Shown: one piece after another, positions 1-8,371 of the stretch
How positions within the stretch are numbered: the first letter of the stretch is position 1
How the letters are laid out: every line of letters begins with the position of its first letter
Assembly: GCA_002243285.1 (NCBI GenBank)
Contig: CP022585.1
Location: 1,210,001 to 1,274,000, forward strand
Direction: 5' to 3'
DNA from: Candidatus Fluviicola riflensis
GTDB lineage: Bacteria > Bacteroidota > Bacteroidia > Flavobacteriales_D > Crocinitomicaceae
DNA: 64,000 nucleotides
The notes under the pieces: model-generated
Database searches by the model: none
Told to the model about the DNA's origin: nothing
Seen by the model: only the letters and a program-made list of their open reading frames with translations
Made by a program: the position numbers and the translations under genes

Positions 1-2377
1 AAGTAATGTCATAACAGCCCGGTGAAGTAAACGTATGCGCTACCGATCCCAGTTGATTGGAATTCGGAGAACCATCACCAAAAGTCCAGGTAACGGCGCT
101 GCTCACAGGAGAACTTTGGTCTGTCAACACAACATCGAGTGGTGCACAGCCCGTCAGCACATCTCCCGCAAATTGAATGGTCGGAATTGCATTTACAACA
201 ATTGTTGTGGTAGCAGGATTTGTACAGCCGTTTGACGGAGTATACGTAATAACATTGTTACCGATGCTGGCCGCAGACGGATCGAAAAGTCCGGTAGCGG
301 CATTGGTAATTCCGGTTCCGGACCATGTTCCACCAGCTACGGAAGCCACAAGATTTACAGCAGCGTTGTTTGCACAGTATGGCCCGACAGCTGTAATAGT
401 GGGTTGAACTCCCGGATTCATTACCACTGTAGTTGTTGCCGAACTTGAACATCCGGCAGCTGTTACAGTAACGGTATAGGTCACAAAATCACCGGCAACA
501 CTGTTAGTAATGGTTGGATTTTGTGTGTTATTGTTATAACCGTTTGGCCCTGACCATGTATAATTTCCTCCGGGGACGTTAGAAGCCGTTAAATTGATGT
601 CAGCTCCTTCACAAAGCGGGCCGTTATTACCTGCTGTGATCGTTGGCTGTGGATTGACAGTGATATCAAACGTAATCGGAGTGCCAACACATGATCCGAT
701 ACTCGGAGTAACGGTAATAGTACTTGTAATAGCTGCTGCTCCGCCATTAGTTGCAGCAAATGTTGGCCAGGTATCAGCACCACTCGCAGGCGCACCGATT
801 GCGGTATTTGAATTGGTCCAATCGTAAACGGTACCAGCCGGCCCGCCACTAAACACCGAAGAAGGAACGGTTGCGCCGGCGCAATAAGTCTGGTCGGCAA
901 CAGGATTAACTGTTGGATTACCACCCACAGTTACAGTAACAGTGGCTGTACTGGTACATCCTGCTGTAGTTCCAGTGACAGTATAAGTTGTTGTGACCAG
1001 AGGATCTGCAGTAACCGTAGCTCCTGAAGTTGCAGATAACCCTGTTCCGGGCGACCATGAATAGGTTGTTGCTCCACCAGCAGTCAAAACGGTGCTTCCG
1101 CCGGAACAGATTGTTGCATTTGGTGAAACAGTCGTATTGGATCCGTTAATAGTAATGGTAAATGTAATCGGGTTACCGGTACAAGCTCCCAGTGTTGGTG
1201 TCACGGTAATTGTTCCTGAAATAGAAGAACCCGATGAATTGGTTGCTGTAAATGCAGGAAGTGGTCCTGAACCACTTGCTCCAAGTCCGATTGCCGTGTT
1301 GGAATTCGTCCAATTATACACCGTTCCTGCAGCACCACCCGAAAATACGGTTGAAGGCACATTTGTTCCTGCACAAACCGATTGGTCCGCAACAGCATTT
1401 ACCGCAGGATTTCCGCTAACGGTGACCGTTACGTTGGCTGTACTGTTACAACCGGCTGTGGTTCCGGTAACGGTGTATGTGGTTGTTGATCCGGGAGTAG
1501 CTGTAACAGACGCACCACTTGTGGCGGATAAACTTCCGCCCGGCGACCAGGAATACGTAGAAGCTCCGTTGGCCGTTAAAACCGTTGATGCTCCGGGACA
1601 AATGGTGACATTGGGAGAAACACCAACTGTAGCGCTGTTTACTGTGATTGTAGTTGAAGACGATGCATTACAAGGAGCTGCTCCGACTGAATAGTTAATT
1701 GTGTGTGTACCTAAACCCGCAGAAGCAGGATTAAACAATCCGCTTGATGAAACGCCGGGTCCTGTCCAAGTTCCGCCCATATCGGCTGCAACAAGTTGTA
1801 CCGAACCGGAAGTCACACAAAATGGACCTACTGGTGTAATAGCAGGATTCGGCGGCCCTGTTTGAGCACCCGGAGGCGGGCCCAACGAAAGAGTGAAACT
1901 GCTGTTATCACCTTCCCAGTTCTCTACAACAATCATTAATTCCTGACCGGCAGTTACAAAAGGTGCAGTAACAGAACTCGCACATGGGAATGCGTTTCCG
2001 AATTGATTACAGCCACTGTAAGCCGAGGCATAATTACAGCCAATTTCGTTGGCGCTGTTTTGAATAGCCGCACAAGGTGACTGCCCTGCAGGAATATCAA
2101 AAACAGATACATCCAGGTATCCGAAATTGTTATTCCCGTCAATCAGCATATTTAGCGGACCAGAACTCGTAATGTGGAGGATAATGTATGCCGTATTGGA
2201 AATAGCCAGCCAATCCAGGCATGTACTTACCGGTGGACCGGATGAAACAAAATTGAACGGTCCGGCAACTCCCGGAGTACAGATGGAAGTATTTGTATTA
2301 CACTGGCCGAATCCTTTAAATGAAAGCAGGAACGCCAGTGAGAAAATTCCGAAATAACGTTGTAGATTTCTATTCAT
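1..2377 (-). CDS. Giant secreted PKD/Ig-like repeat protein, 3' end beyond left edge
   Basis: The frame opens at the ATG at 2377 and runs with no stop to the left edge (792 codons), so the C terminus is missing. A signal peptide covers about residues 1-24 (hydrophobic stretch ending GFGQ). It is followed by a Cys-rich beta domain (about 25-165), Ig-like segments, two almost identical 164-residue modules (about 250-577), further Ig-like segments, and the start of a PKD domain with FGDG near residue 766. The final segment (GCAPLDV, then FGDG, then GCYDIT) matches the penultimate PKD domain of the type B T9SS proteins at 52829 and 55790. I therefore infer a gliding-motility-type sorting domain about 200 residues past the edge. 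Surface adhesin-like role is inference. Its start overlaps the stop of the small secreted protein upstream by 8 bases, which suggests translational coupling. Confidence 0.9.
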   Translation of the reverse strand, partial: MNRNLQRYFGIFSLAFLLSFKGFGQCNTNTSICTPGVAGPFNFVSSGPPVSTCLDWLAISNTAYIILHITSSGPLNMLIDGNNNFGYLDVSVFDIPAGQSPCAAIQNSANEIGCNYASAYSGCNQFGNAFPCASSVTAPFVTAGQELMIVVENWEGDNSSFTLSLGPPPGAQTGPPNPAITPVGPFCVTSGSVQLVAADMGGTWTGPGVSSSGLFNPASAGLGTHTINYSVGAAPCNASSSTTITVNSATVGVSPNVTICPGASTVLTANGASTYSWSPGGSLSATSGASVTATPGSTTTYTVTGTTAGCNSTANVTVTVSGNPAVNAVADQSVCAGTNVPSTVFSGGAAGTVYNWTNSNTAIGLGASGSGPLPAFTATNSSGSSISGTITVTPTLGACTGNPITFTITINGSNTTVSPNATICSGGSTVLTAGGATTYSWSPGTGLSATSGATVTADPLVTTTYTVTGTTAGCTSTATVTVTVGGNPTVNPVADQTYCAGATVPSSVFSGGPAGTVYDWTNSNTAIGAPASGADTWPTFAATNGGAAAITSTITVTPSIGSCVGTPITFDITVNPQPTITAGNNGPLCEGADINLTASNVPGGNYTWSGPNGYNNNTQNPTITNSVAGDFVTYTVTVTAAGCSSSATTTVVMNPGVQPTITAVGPYCANNAAVNLVASVAGGTWSGTGITNAATGLFDPSAASIGNNVITYTPSNGCTNPATTTIVVNAIPTIQFAGDVLTGCAPLDVVLTDQSSPVSSAVTWTFGDGSPNSNQLGSVAHTFTSPGCYDIT
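645..1136 (-). repeat. Tandem 492-bp coding repeat, unit 2
   Basis: This is the second (C-terminal-ward) copy of a 164-residue module in the giant secreted protein. Each module starts near a TIC-G-STVLTA segment and continues through YSWSPG, TYTVTGTTAGC, VFSGG-AGTVY, NTAIG and PITF. The period of 492 bases was measured between equivalent GTT codons at 1619-1621 and 1127-1129. Borders are approximate. Confidence 0.8.
1137..1628 (-). repeat. Tandem 492-bp coding repeat, unit 1
   Basis: First copy of the 164-residue module, directly abutting unit 2 and in the same frame. Protein identity between units is high, with a few substitutions. This points to a recent in-frame duplication or ongoing homogenisation. 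Confidence 0.8.
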
Positions 2378-2840
2378 GGCCCAGGTATCCAAAGTGACGA
2401 ACTATCGCATCGATTTCTTCTATAGAAACACCAGCGTTTAATTGCAGAGTGACTTCCTGTAAATCAGAATTTACATCAATAGAAGTCATATAGATGTAGT
2501 TTTGAGATAATCGAGCTTCTACTTTCTGCGCATCAGCATTCACCATAGGTCGGTAAATCGGAAAGCTCAGTCGAATGGAACCGTTTTCCAATGTTTGTGT
2601 TGATACAATCGCTTTTGGACGATGGCCCAATTCAAGCAGCTGCAGATCGATATCACGTGTAGGAACAGATTGAGCTATTCTGGAAGATCGTTCCGCAAGT
2701 AATTGATCGACCATTGTCGGTGCTGTTTGTCCGAAGGCTGTTTGACCGGTCAATCCAATGAAGAACAATAGATAGAAACTATATCTTTTGGATACTTCTT
2801 CGATTAACTTACCAACCTGAGTAATGTAGTAGAACTGCAT
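2370..2840 (-). CDS. Small secreted protein preceding a giant T9SS-type protein
   Basis: 156 aa as drawn. A polar N-terminal stretch of about 18 residues precedes a hydrophobic segment (SFYLLFFIGL) and a cleavage-like TAFGQ, so an exported protein of about 118 residues is expected. The true start could lie a little downstream of the first ATG. The mature part is mixed alpha/beta with no motif I recognise. It ends with an EEIDAIVRHFGYLGHE segment. The TAG stop lies inside the first codons of the downstream giant gene (8-base overlap), so the two are almost certainly cotranscribed and translationally coupled. Three other loci in this window share the layout of a small secreted protein plus a large surface protein, but their sequences are not obviously homologous. 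Function unknown; a chaperone or accessory for the cargo is one possibility. Confidence 0.75.
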   Translation of the reverse strand: MQFYYITQVGKLIEEVSKRYSFYLLFFIGLTGQTAFGQTAPTMVDQLLAERSSRIAQSVPTRDIDLQLLELGHRPKAIVSTQTLENGSIRLSFPIYRPMVNADAQKVEARLSQNYIYMTSIDVNSDLQEVTLQLNAGVSIEEIDAIVRHFGYLGHE

Positions 2841-3046
2841 GGCATTATAAGTTTAGTAGTGCAACAACTTTTAGACGGGCTAATTTTCAGTTGGTTGGCT
2901 AAGAAAGCGGAAAAGATATTAAAAAAGGCGGTTTTTAATGAGCATCGGAAATTTTTAGGGGGTGAGCGGAGGTTGATTGTTTTTTTTAGTCCTTTTCTTG
3001 AATTAAGTAGCGCGTTTTTAAAACTCGTTCAGTAAAAATGAAGCAT

Positions 3047-3075
3047 AAAAAAAAGGGTCCGTTAGCGAACCCTTT
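3047..3075 (-). terminator. Rho-independent terminator of the TonB receptor gene
   Basis: On the minus strand, the 7-bp stem AAAGGGT/ACCCTTT with a 10-nt loop is followed by a run of T. It sits 22 bases past the stop of the receptor gene at 3097. Confidence 0.75.
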
Positions 3076-3096
3076 ACTGCTTCTTCAAAGGAAGTG

Positions 3097-5439
3097 TCAG
3101 AATTTATAACTGATTCCCATACTCGGAAGCAATGGGAATTGATAAACTGTTTTGTTGGTTACACGGTTCACGTAGAAGATGTTCTTACGATCATAAGAAT
3201 TTGTAACCCCTCCTACGATTTCTAATTCAGTTGAGTTTTTAAACTTGAATTGTTTCTTCACAGTAATGTCTAAACGGTGATAATAAGGTAATCGTTTACT
3301 GTTGTAATCACCCAATAAAAGGCCAACTTCATTTACATTGCTTGTAGTGTAATCCGTTGTAACACCGCCACCCATATTATCGTTTTGGTAGAAACCTGCG
3401 GTAGGGGTAAACGGTAAGCCCGAAGCAAGATTCCAGCGAATGTTTACTTCCAATGTTTTTTTCTTGCCGAATACATATGTTCCAACCAGGTTGATGTTAT
3501 GACGACGGTCGAAAACAGGAGCGTAGGTTGTAAATCCGTCCCAACGAGTTGATTTACCATAGGAGTAAACTCCCCATAAGAATAAGCGGTCTTTGGAATA
3601 TTTCAACAATACATCCACTCCATAAGACTGGCCTGATTCGATGAGGAAATCCTTTTTGTAAACATCGTCAACGTCGTCAAATTCTTTTGTGTCATCGAAA
3701 ATTTTATTGACGTTGATGTTACTTAATTGCGGGAAATATTTGTAATATCCTTCAATGTTGAGCGAAAGTGCTTTTGTTAAATCAACTTCACCTCCTAAAA
3801 TCGCATGCCACGAATACTGAAGTCCGTTTTTAGGATTTTTCACCTTGTTGTATTCAGTGATGAAAGTTTCCTGAACGTTGGTTGGTGCTGAAAGCAAACC
3901 ATTGAATAAGTTCACAACATCTCTGTCGGATGAAGCCGATGTAAAGTTTTGCGAGTAACGGCCTCCGGCGAATTTCAAACGAAAACGCTCCGTAGCATTG
4001 AATTTCACACCGAGTCTTGGTTCAGGAGAAATAGTAGAGAGTGAAGCATACGCTTGTATACGGAACCCCGGTTGGATTACAAACCGTGTTGTTACCAGTT
4101 TGTAGTTGAAGTAAGCACCAATTTCGGTGGTATTTGAAACGGCCTGGATTTTTGATGCAGCTTCGTTATACGTCACATAATCCGTTTTGAAAAGATTCAT
4201 GTTGATACCGTAATCAATTTGTCCTTCGTTTTTCAGGAAGTATGAAAAGTCGAACCCAAGATCAGCGCCGAAAATCGTACTGTTACGTTCGTTGGCTCCT
4301 ACTTCCGCGAAAGTGGTTTTATAGTTGGAACCATTCAGGTGACCGCGAATAAAAGTCGGTGAACCCGCCGGAACCAATATGAATGACATTCCACCACCTG
4401 ATTGGCTGAAGCTCAAATCGGCAATTTCGGAATAGTTTACCTTATCGTTGTTGTTGAATCCGAAAAACGAAAACTTGGAGCCGCCGCTTGCCGCAAATGT
4501 GAGTTTACCATATAAATCCGTGAAGTTGTATGGAAGGCCGTCTCCTTCGTTGACATTTCTGTACAATGATTTGGAAGTATAATCCAGTAATGAGTGTTTC
4601 GCTGAGAATACATAAGAAGCAGCGCCACCTCCTTTTTCTTTTGCACGATACAAAGGACCTTCCAATACTAATTTTCCAAGGAACGGGGATACGGAAAGTT
4701 TTCCACCGAATTCTTTTTTATTACCGTCGCGATAAGTAATGTCCATGATAGAAGAAATTCGTCCGCCATAACGGGAATCAAAACCTCCGGTATAGATATC
4801 AACGTTTTTAATCAATTCGGTCTCGAAGATGGAAAAGAAACCGATCGAGTGAAAAGGATTGTAAATGGTCATTCCGTCCAATAAAACCTTATTCTGGATT
4901 GGTGTTCCACCACGTACGTACAATTGTCCTCCCTGGTCACCAGTGGTTACAACTCCCGGAGTAACGGAAAATGCACCAACGATATCATTTTCAGTTCCCA
5001 TTCCAGGAATTCGCTCGATATCTTTTTTAGAAAGGCTGCTCACCGAGATCAACACTTCGGTTGTTTTGCGTTTTGTTTCGGCAGAAACCACGAATTCATC
5101 CAAATCGGTCTCGTCAGGTTTTAACAAGTCAACACGAACATCGGTAATACCTTCGGCTTTGGAGACGGTAATTTCACGTTCGTAAAGAGCAAACTCCGGG
5201 TTTTGAATTTTAAGCAAATAAACACCGACCATTACTTTCGGGATGGAATAAAAACCGTTCACGTCAGTTGTTGCCCCAAGAATTTCGCGGTCTTTTTCCG
5301 TAGGAATAAGCATGATTTTCTGAAACGGAACAACCTCATCATTGGCATTGTCGTGAACAACGCCACGAATAATGTGATTCTGCCCAAAGGAGACAGCTGA
5401 AACAAATAAAAAGGTAATTAAGGAGAGAATTAGCTTCAT
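3097..5439 (-). CDS. TonB-dependent receptor with carboxypeptidase-like N-terminal domain
   Basis: 780 aa outer-membrane receptor. The signal peptide ends at SFGQ (about residue 20). A carboxypeptidase-D regulatory-like domain follows (about 23-110; GVVHDNANDEVVPF then TDVNGFYSI). Next come a plug domain (about 125-240, with YVRGG, NKVLLDG and GGFDSRYGGR motifs) and a 22-strand-type barrel ending in an aromatic residue (GISYKF), as outer-membrane barrels do. The family takes up siderophores, cobalamin or oligomers using TonB energy. No substrate-binding lipoprotein or SusD partner lies next to it, so the substrate cannot be named. The gene is monocistronic, with a terminator at 3047-3075. Confidence 0.9.
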   Translation of the reverse strand: MKLILSLITFLFVSAVSFGQNHIIRGVVHDNANDEVVPFQKIMLIPTEKDREILGATTDVNGFYSIPKVMVGVYLLKIQNPEFALYEREITVSKAEGITDVRVDLLKPDETDLDEFVVSAETKRKTTEVLISVSSLSKKDIERIPGMGTENDIVGAFSVTPGVVTTGDQGGQLYVRGGTPIQNKVLLDGMTIYNPFHSIGFFSIFETELIKNVDIYTGGFDSRYGGRISSIMDITYRDGNKKEFGGKLSVSPFLGKLVLEGPLYRAKEKGGGAASYVFSAKHSLLDYTSKSLYRNVNEGDGLPYNFTDLYGKLTFAASGGSKFSFFGFNNNDKVNYSEIADLSFSQSGGGMSFILVPAGSPTFIRGHLNGSNYKTTFAEVGANERNSTIFGADLGFDFSYFLKNEGQIDYGINMNLFKTDYVTYNEAASKIQAVSNTTEIGAYFNYKLVTTRFVIQPGFRIQAYASLSTISPEPRLGVKFNATERFRLKFAGGRYSQNFTSASSDRDVVNLFNGLLSAPTNVQETFITEYNKVKNPKNGLQYSWHAILGGEVDLTKALSLNIEGYYKYFPQLSNINVNKIFDDTKEFDDVDDVYKKDFLIESGQSYGVDVLLKYSKDRLFLWGVYSYGKSTRWDGFTTYAPVFDRRHNINLVGTYVFGKKKTLEVNIRWNLASGLPFTPTAGFYQNDNMGGGVTTDYTTSNVNEVGLLLGDYNSKRLPYYHRLDITVKKQFKFKNSTELEIVGGVTNSYDRKNIFYVNRVTNKTVYQFPLLPSMGISYKF

Positions 5440-5559
5440 GGGTATCTGTTATATAATTGTGCTTTTCAGCGGCTTCGAAGGTACATATTTAACCTTTATT
5501 GGCGCTGCAAATGTGAAAAAATGACAAAACGTAGCGATTATTGAGTCACCGGTGCTGCT

Positions 5560-6369
5560 TTAAGATTCTTTGCGAAGCACTTTCTTGGCCTGTTCCCAAT
5601 ACACATCCATCTCATCGAGTTGCATGCTCGAGATGTCTTTTCCGGCTTCTGTAATGAATGTTTCCATTAACATGAACCGCTCTCTGAATTTCCGGTTGGT
5701 CCGTTCCAGCGCATCTTCCGGATTCACCTGCAGGAAACGGGCATAATTGACCAGGGAAAACAACACATCACCAAATTCATCTTCAATGGCGTTCTGGTCC
5801 TTGTTTATAATGGCTTCATCGAGTTCCGAAAGTTCTTCCGCTACTTTTGCTTTTACGTCGGCGATATCCTCCCAATCAAAACCAACACCTTTTACTTTAT
5901 CCTGAATTCTGATCGCTTTTACCAAAGCCGGAAGCGAAACCGGAACACCTTGAAGTACGGATGTTTTTCCCTCTTTTAGTTTCAGTTTTTCCCAGTTCGA
6001 TTTCACTTCGTCTTCCGATTCGGCCACCACATCACCATAAATATGCGGGTGACGGTAGATGAGTTTTTCGCAAATTGCATTCAACACATCCGTTACATCA
6101 AAAGCTCCCTGTTCTGAGGCAATTTTGCTGTAGAACACAAGGTGAAGAAACAAATCACCTAATTCTCCTTTCAAACCTTCCAAATCATTACTGATAATCG
6201 CGTCTGCCAGCTCATAGGTTTCTTCGATGGTGAGATGGCGTAAACTATCGAGGGTTTGTTTGCGGTCCCATGGACATTTTTCGCGTAAATCGTCCATGAC
6301 ATCCAACAAACGTTGAAAGGCGATCAACCGTGGATCGGCGACATTAATTGTATTGGGTGAAGTTTCCAT
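5560..6369 (-). CDS. mazG: MazG nucleoside triphosphate pyrophosphohydrolase
   Basis: 269 aa, the usual length for a two-domain MazG. The first domain shows CPWD (residues 32-35), the EExxE helix (49-53) and GELGD (68-72). The second repeats the pattern with EELSELDEA and EFGD. Together these give the metal-binding ExxE/ExxD helices of the all-alpha NTP pyrophosphatases. The enzyme hydrolyses NTPs/dNTPs to NMPs and pyrophosphate and is thought to clean non-canonical nucleotides. It is divergent from the gene at 6413. A TAAATTTG promoter box ends 4 bases before the ATG, so the mRNA is predicted leaderless. Confidence 0.96.
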   Translation of the reverse strand: METSPNTINVADPRLIAFQRLLDVMDDLREKCPWDRKQTLDSLRHLTIEETYELADAIISNDLEGLKGELGDLFLHLVFYSKIASEQGAFDVTDVLNAICEKLIYRHPHIYGDVVAESEDEVKSNWEKLKLKEGKTSVLQGVPVSLPALVKAIRIQDKVKGVGFDWEDIADVKAKVAEELSELDEAIINKDQNAIEDEFGDVLFSLVNYARFLQVNPEDALERTNRKFRERFMLMETFITEAGKDISSMQLDEMDVYWEQAKKVLRKES

Positions 6370-6373
6370 GCTG

Positions 6374-6381
6374 CAAATTTA
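6374..6381 (-). promoter_or_regulatory. -7 promoter box (TAAATTTG) of mazG
   Basis: Exact match to the Bacteroidota -7 consensus TAnnTTTG, with only four bases before the mazG ATG. No convincing -33 element is seen. It faces a divergent box at 6401-6408. Confidence 0.65.
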
Positions 6382-6400
6382 GCATAAACAAAAAAACGTT

Positions 6401-6408
6401 TAATTTTG
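6401..6408 (+). promoter_or_regulatory. -7 promoter box (TAATTTTG) of the PagL-like gene
   Basis: Exact TAnnTTTG match on the plus strand with four bases to the ATG at 6413. Its upstream region must overlap that of the mazG promoter, which lies only about 20 bases away in the opposite direction. Confidence 0.65.
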
Positions 6409-6412
6409 GGTC

Positions 6413-7567
6413 ATGTTCAAATGGCTGTTCTTATTGATTTTCATTCCACTGACTGTAAAAGCCCAGTATAGTGATGATGATCTGTTCCCGACCGCAAAAT
6501 TCCGACGCCTTTACAGGGTTGATGCTGTTAGCGGAGATGCTTCATTGTACCTTTCGGTAAAACCAAAAATTGGTTTTCTGGCTGCGCACAGAGGAGTGAT
6601 GAGCCATTTACCCAAGGAGCCGATTATTGGTGTTGAAATTTCCCTGGCGAAACAGTTGGGAGCTCAGAAAGAATGGCATGCACGTTACAATCAACCGTAT
6701 GTGGGAGCAACCCTATACGCTTCTACCGTGGGGAACAATGCGCTTTTAGGACAAGCGTTCGGAACGTACGCATTCATTGAATTTCCGTTTAATAAAAGTA
6801 AACGACATCACATCACAGGAAAACTCGGATGTGGCCTGGGATATGTCACAAAAGTGTTTGACCAGGAAACGAATGTGAAAAATGTAGCAATCAGTACACA
6901 TGTCAACGCGTTGATTTGCCTGGCGATTCAAGGTCACGTTCAGTTGGCACCACGCCACCAGCTCATTTATAGTTTAGATCTTACTCATTTATCGAATGGT
7001 TCTTCCGAAGTACCGAATCTTGGTTTGAACATGCCCAATTTCGGTTTGGGATATGCTTATAGGTTAAGGAGTGAGGAATCGTCGGTTGTACTCAGTAAAT
7101 CACCGCCTCGGCCGTTTTTGAAAGATTGGAAATTGCATTTGCTGGGCATTTTTTCAACCAAAGAAATTTTCCCGACTTCAGGTAAGAAATACCCGATTTA
7201 TGCTGTTTCGGTGATGGGAAGACGGTTGTTTCGTCCGAAAGTAGGCATGGAAATAGCGTTCGATTTAATGTCGAAACAATCGGTATTCGATTACAAGGGA
7301 TATGTACCCAAAACTCAGTGGACGATTTTCCAGATGGGAGTTTATGCCGGATATGTACTTCCGCTTGATCATTTGCAGATCGTTCTCGGAATGGGCGCTT
7401 ACGTGAAAGACCGTTATCAGCCGGATGGAGCGCTGTATCACCGCGTTGGTATGCGTTACCAGTTTGATAACGGAATTACGGCCAACGTGGTATTGAAATC
7501 GCATTGGGCGAAAGCAGACTATGTAGAATACGGAATTGGTTACACATTTAAATACCAGAAGAAATGA
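6413..7567 (+). CDS. Acyloxyacyl hydrolase / PagL-like lipid A deacylase family protein
   Basis: 384 aa with a signal peptide (residues 1-18, ending VKAQ). The middle of the protein carries THLSNGSSEVPNLG (191-204), the H-x-S-N signature of PagL-type lipid A 3-O-deacylases. His192 and Ser194 correspond to two of the catalytic triad. I could not confidently place the acidic member. Amphipathic beta-strands follow, as in an outer-membrane barrel. The protein is much longer than PagL itself (about 150-180 aa) because a second barrel-like segment (about 230-384) follows the motif, as in many Bacteroidota homologues. Its stop overlaps the start of the downstream lipoprotein gene by 4 bases, so the two form an operon. 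Lipid A remodelling is the family role; activity here is inference. Confidence 0.75.
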   Translation: MFKWLFLLIFIPLTVKAQYSDDDLFPTAKFRRLYRVDAVSGDASLYLSVKPKIGFLAAHRGVMSHLPKEPIIGVEISLAKQLGAQKEWHARYNQPYVGATLYASTVGNNALLGQAFGTYAFIEFPFNKSKRHHITGKLGCGLGYVTKVFDQETNVKNVAISTHVNALICLAIQGHVQLAPRHQLIYSLDLTHLSNGSSEVPNLGLNMPNFGLGYAYRLRSEESSVVLSKSPPRPFLKDWKLHLLGIFSTKEIFPTSGKKYPIYAVSVMGRRLFRPKVGMEIAFDLMSKQSVFDYKGYVPKTQWTIFQMGVYAGYVLPLDHLQIVLGMGAYVKDRYQPDGALYHRVGMRYQFDNGITANVVLKSHWAKADYVEYGIGYTFKYQKK

Positions 7568-8304
7568 AGTACTGTTTGATCGTATGTTTGGTGGTTTTGG
7601 GATTTACGGGGTGTAAAAAACCCGAAGACCGTAAATGCTTTAAATCTACCGGAGAAGATACTGAATTGGAAATCCCGCTTACGGAATTTGATCGACTGAA
7701 ATTGAATTCGCACGTTTCCTACCTGCTTATCCAGGATTCAACAGATAAAGTGGTGATAAAAGGAGGGAAGAACGTGGTGAAACTTGTTGAATGCAAAGTC
7801 ACGGATAAACTATTGGAAATCACCAATAAAAACAAGTGTGCTTTTCTGCGAAATGCAAAACGGGAATTGTTGGTCGAGATTCACTTTACCAATATTATCA
7901 ATATTCATTATGAGGGCTCTGAATACCTGAAATCGGAAGGAACACTCAATCTCGACTATTTTACATTAATGGTTCGTGATGGTGCCGGTCCGGTTGAACT
8001 AACATTGAATTCCAAAGTAATCGATGCCGATATTTCACATGGCTGGGGTGATTATACACTTCACGGAACGACTGAATTTGCACGAATCAGTGCCCGAAGC
8101 AATGGCTTTTGTGATGTTTATGACCTAACAGTCACAGATTCGCTATATGTGGCTTCTGAAACTCCCGGACATGTTAGGGTTCGCGCCGAAGGTATTCCGT
8201 TATATGGATACATTAAAAGCAGCGGTGACGTTTTTTACCAAGGCACTCCGTCGGTTATTAATATTGTTCAAACGGGATCCGGAGAGTTGATTAAAGCGGA
8301 TTAA
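7564..8304 (+). CDS. Lipoprotein with GIN/DUF2807 adhesin-head-like beta-helix domain
   Basis: 246 aa. A lipoprotein signal ends at FTGC (Cys16), so the protein is membrane-anchored. The rest matches the DUF2807 (GIN, putative autotransporter adhesin head) pattern: FDRLKLNSHVSYLLIQ opening, then repeated short beta-strands (VVIKGGKNVV, LLEITNK, YEGSEYLKSEG), and the closing VIDADISHGWGDYTLHG and GYIKSSGDVFYQG steps. Family function is unknown; polysaccharide or surface binding has been suggested from the fold. It is translationally coupled to the PagL-like gene (ATGA overlap). A perfect 24-bp stem terminator follows. Confidence 0.8.
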   Translation: MKYCLIVCLVVLGFTGCKKPEDRKCFKSTGEDTELEIPLTEFDRLKLNSHVSYLLIQDSTDKVVIKGGKNVVKLVECKVTDKLLEITNKNKCAFLRNAKRELLVEIHFTNIINIHYEGSEYLKSEGTLNLDYFTLMVRDGAGPVELTLNSKVIDADISHGWGDYTLHGTTEFARISARSNGFCDVYDLTVTDSLYVASETPGHVRVRAEGIPLYGYIKSSGDVFYQGTPSVINIVQTGSGELIKAD

Positions 8305-8316
8305 GCATTCAACATT

Positions 8317-8368
8317 TATAAAACGAAAAAAGCCGCGATTTTTCAATCGCGGCTTTTTTCGTTTTATA
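8317..8368. terminator. Perfect bidirectional terminator hairpin
   Basis: A 24-bp perfect inverted repeat with a 4-nt loop. The GC-rich core (GCCGCGATT/AATCGCGGC) is flanked by six A on one side and six T on the other, so it works on both strands for the convergent genes ending at 8304 and 8372. Confidence 0.92.
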
Positions 8369-8371
8369 AGA

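Noticed and set aside
1092..1694. 200-codon open frame on the plus strand
   Set aside because: It is antisense to the repeat-rich giant gene, and its V/P/T-rich composition is the mirror of the Ig-like repeats. No signal peptide or promoter; the minus-strand frame is continuous and has clear domains.
1..2377. Reading the left-end giant gene as a broken or pseudogene
   Set aside because: I translated the minus strand from 2377 to the edge and found no stop or frameshift; it is only cut by the window border.
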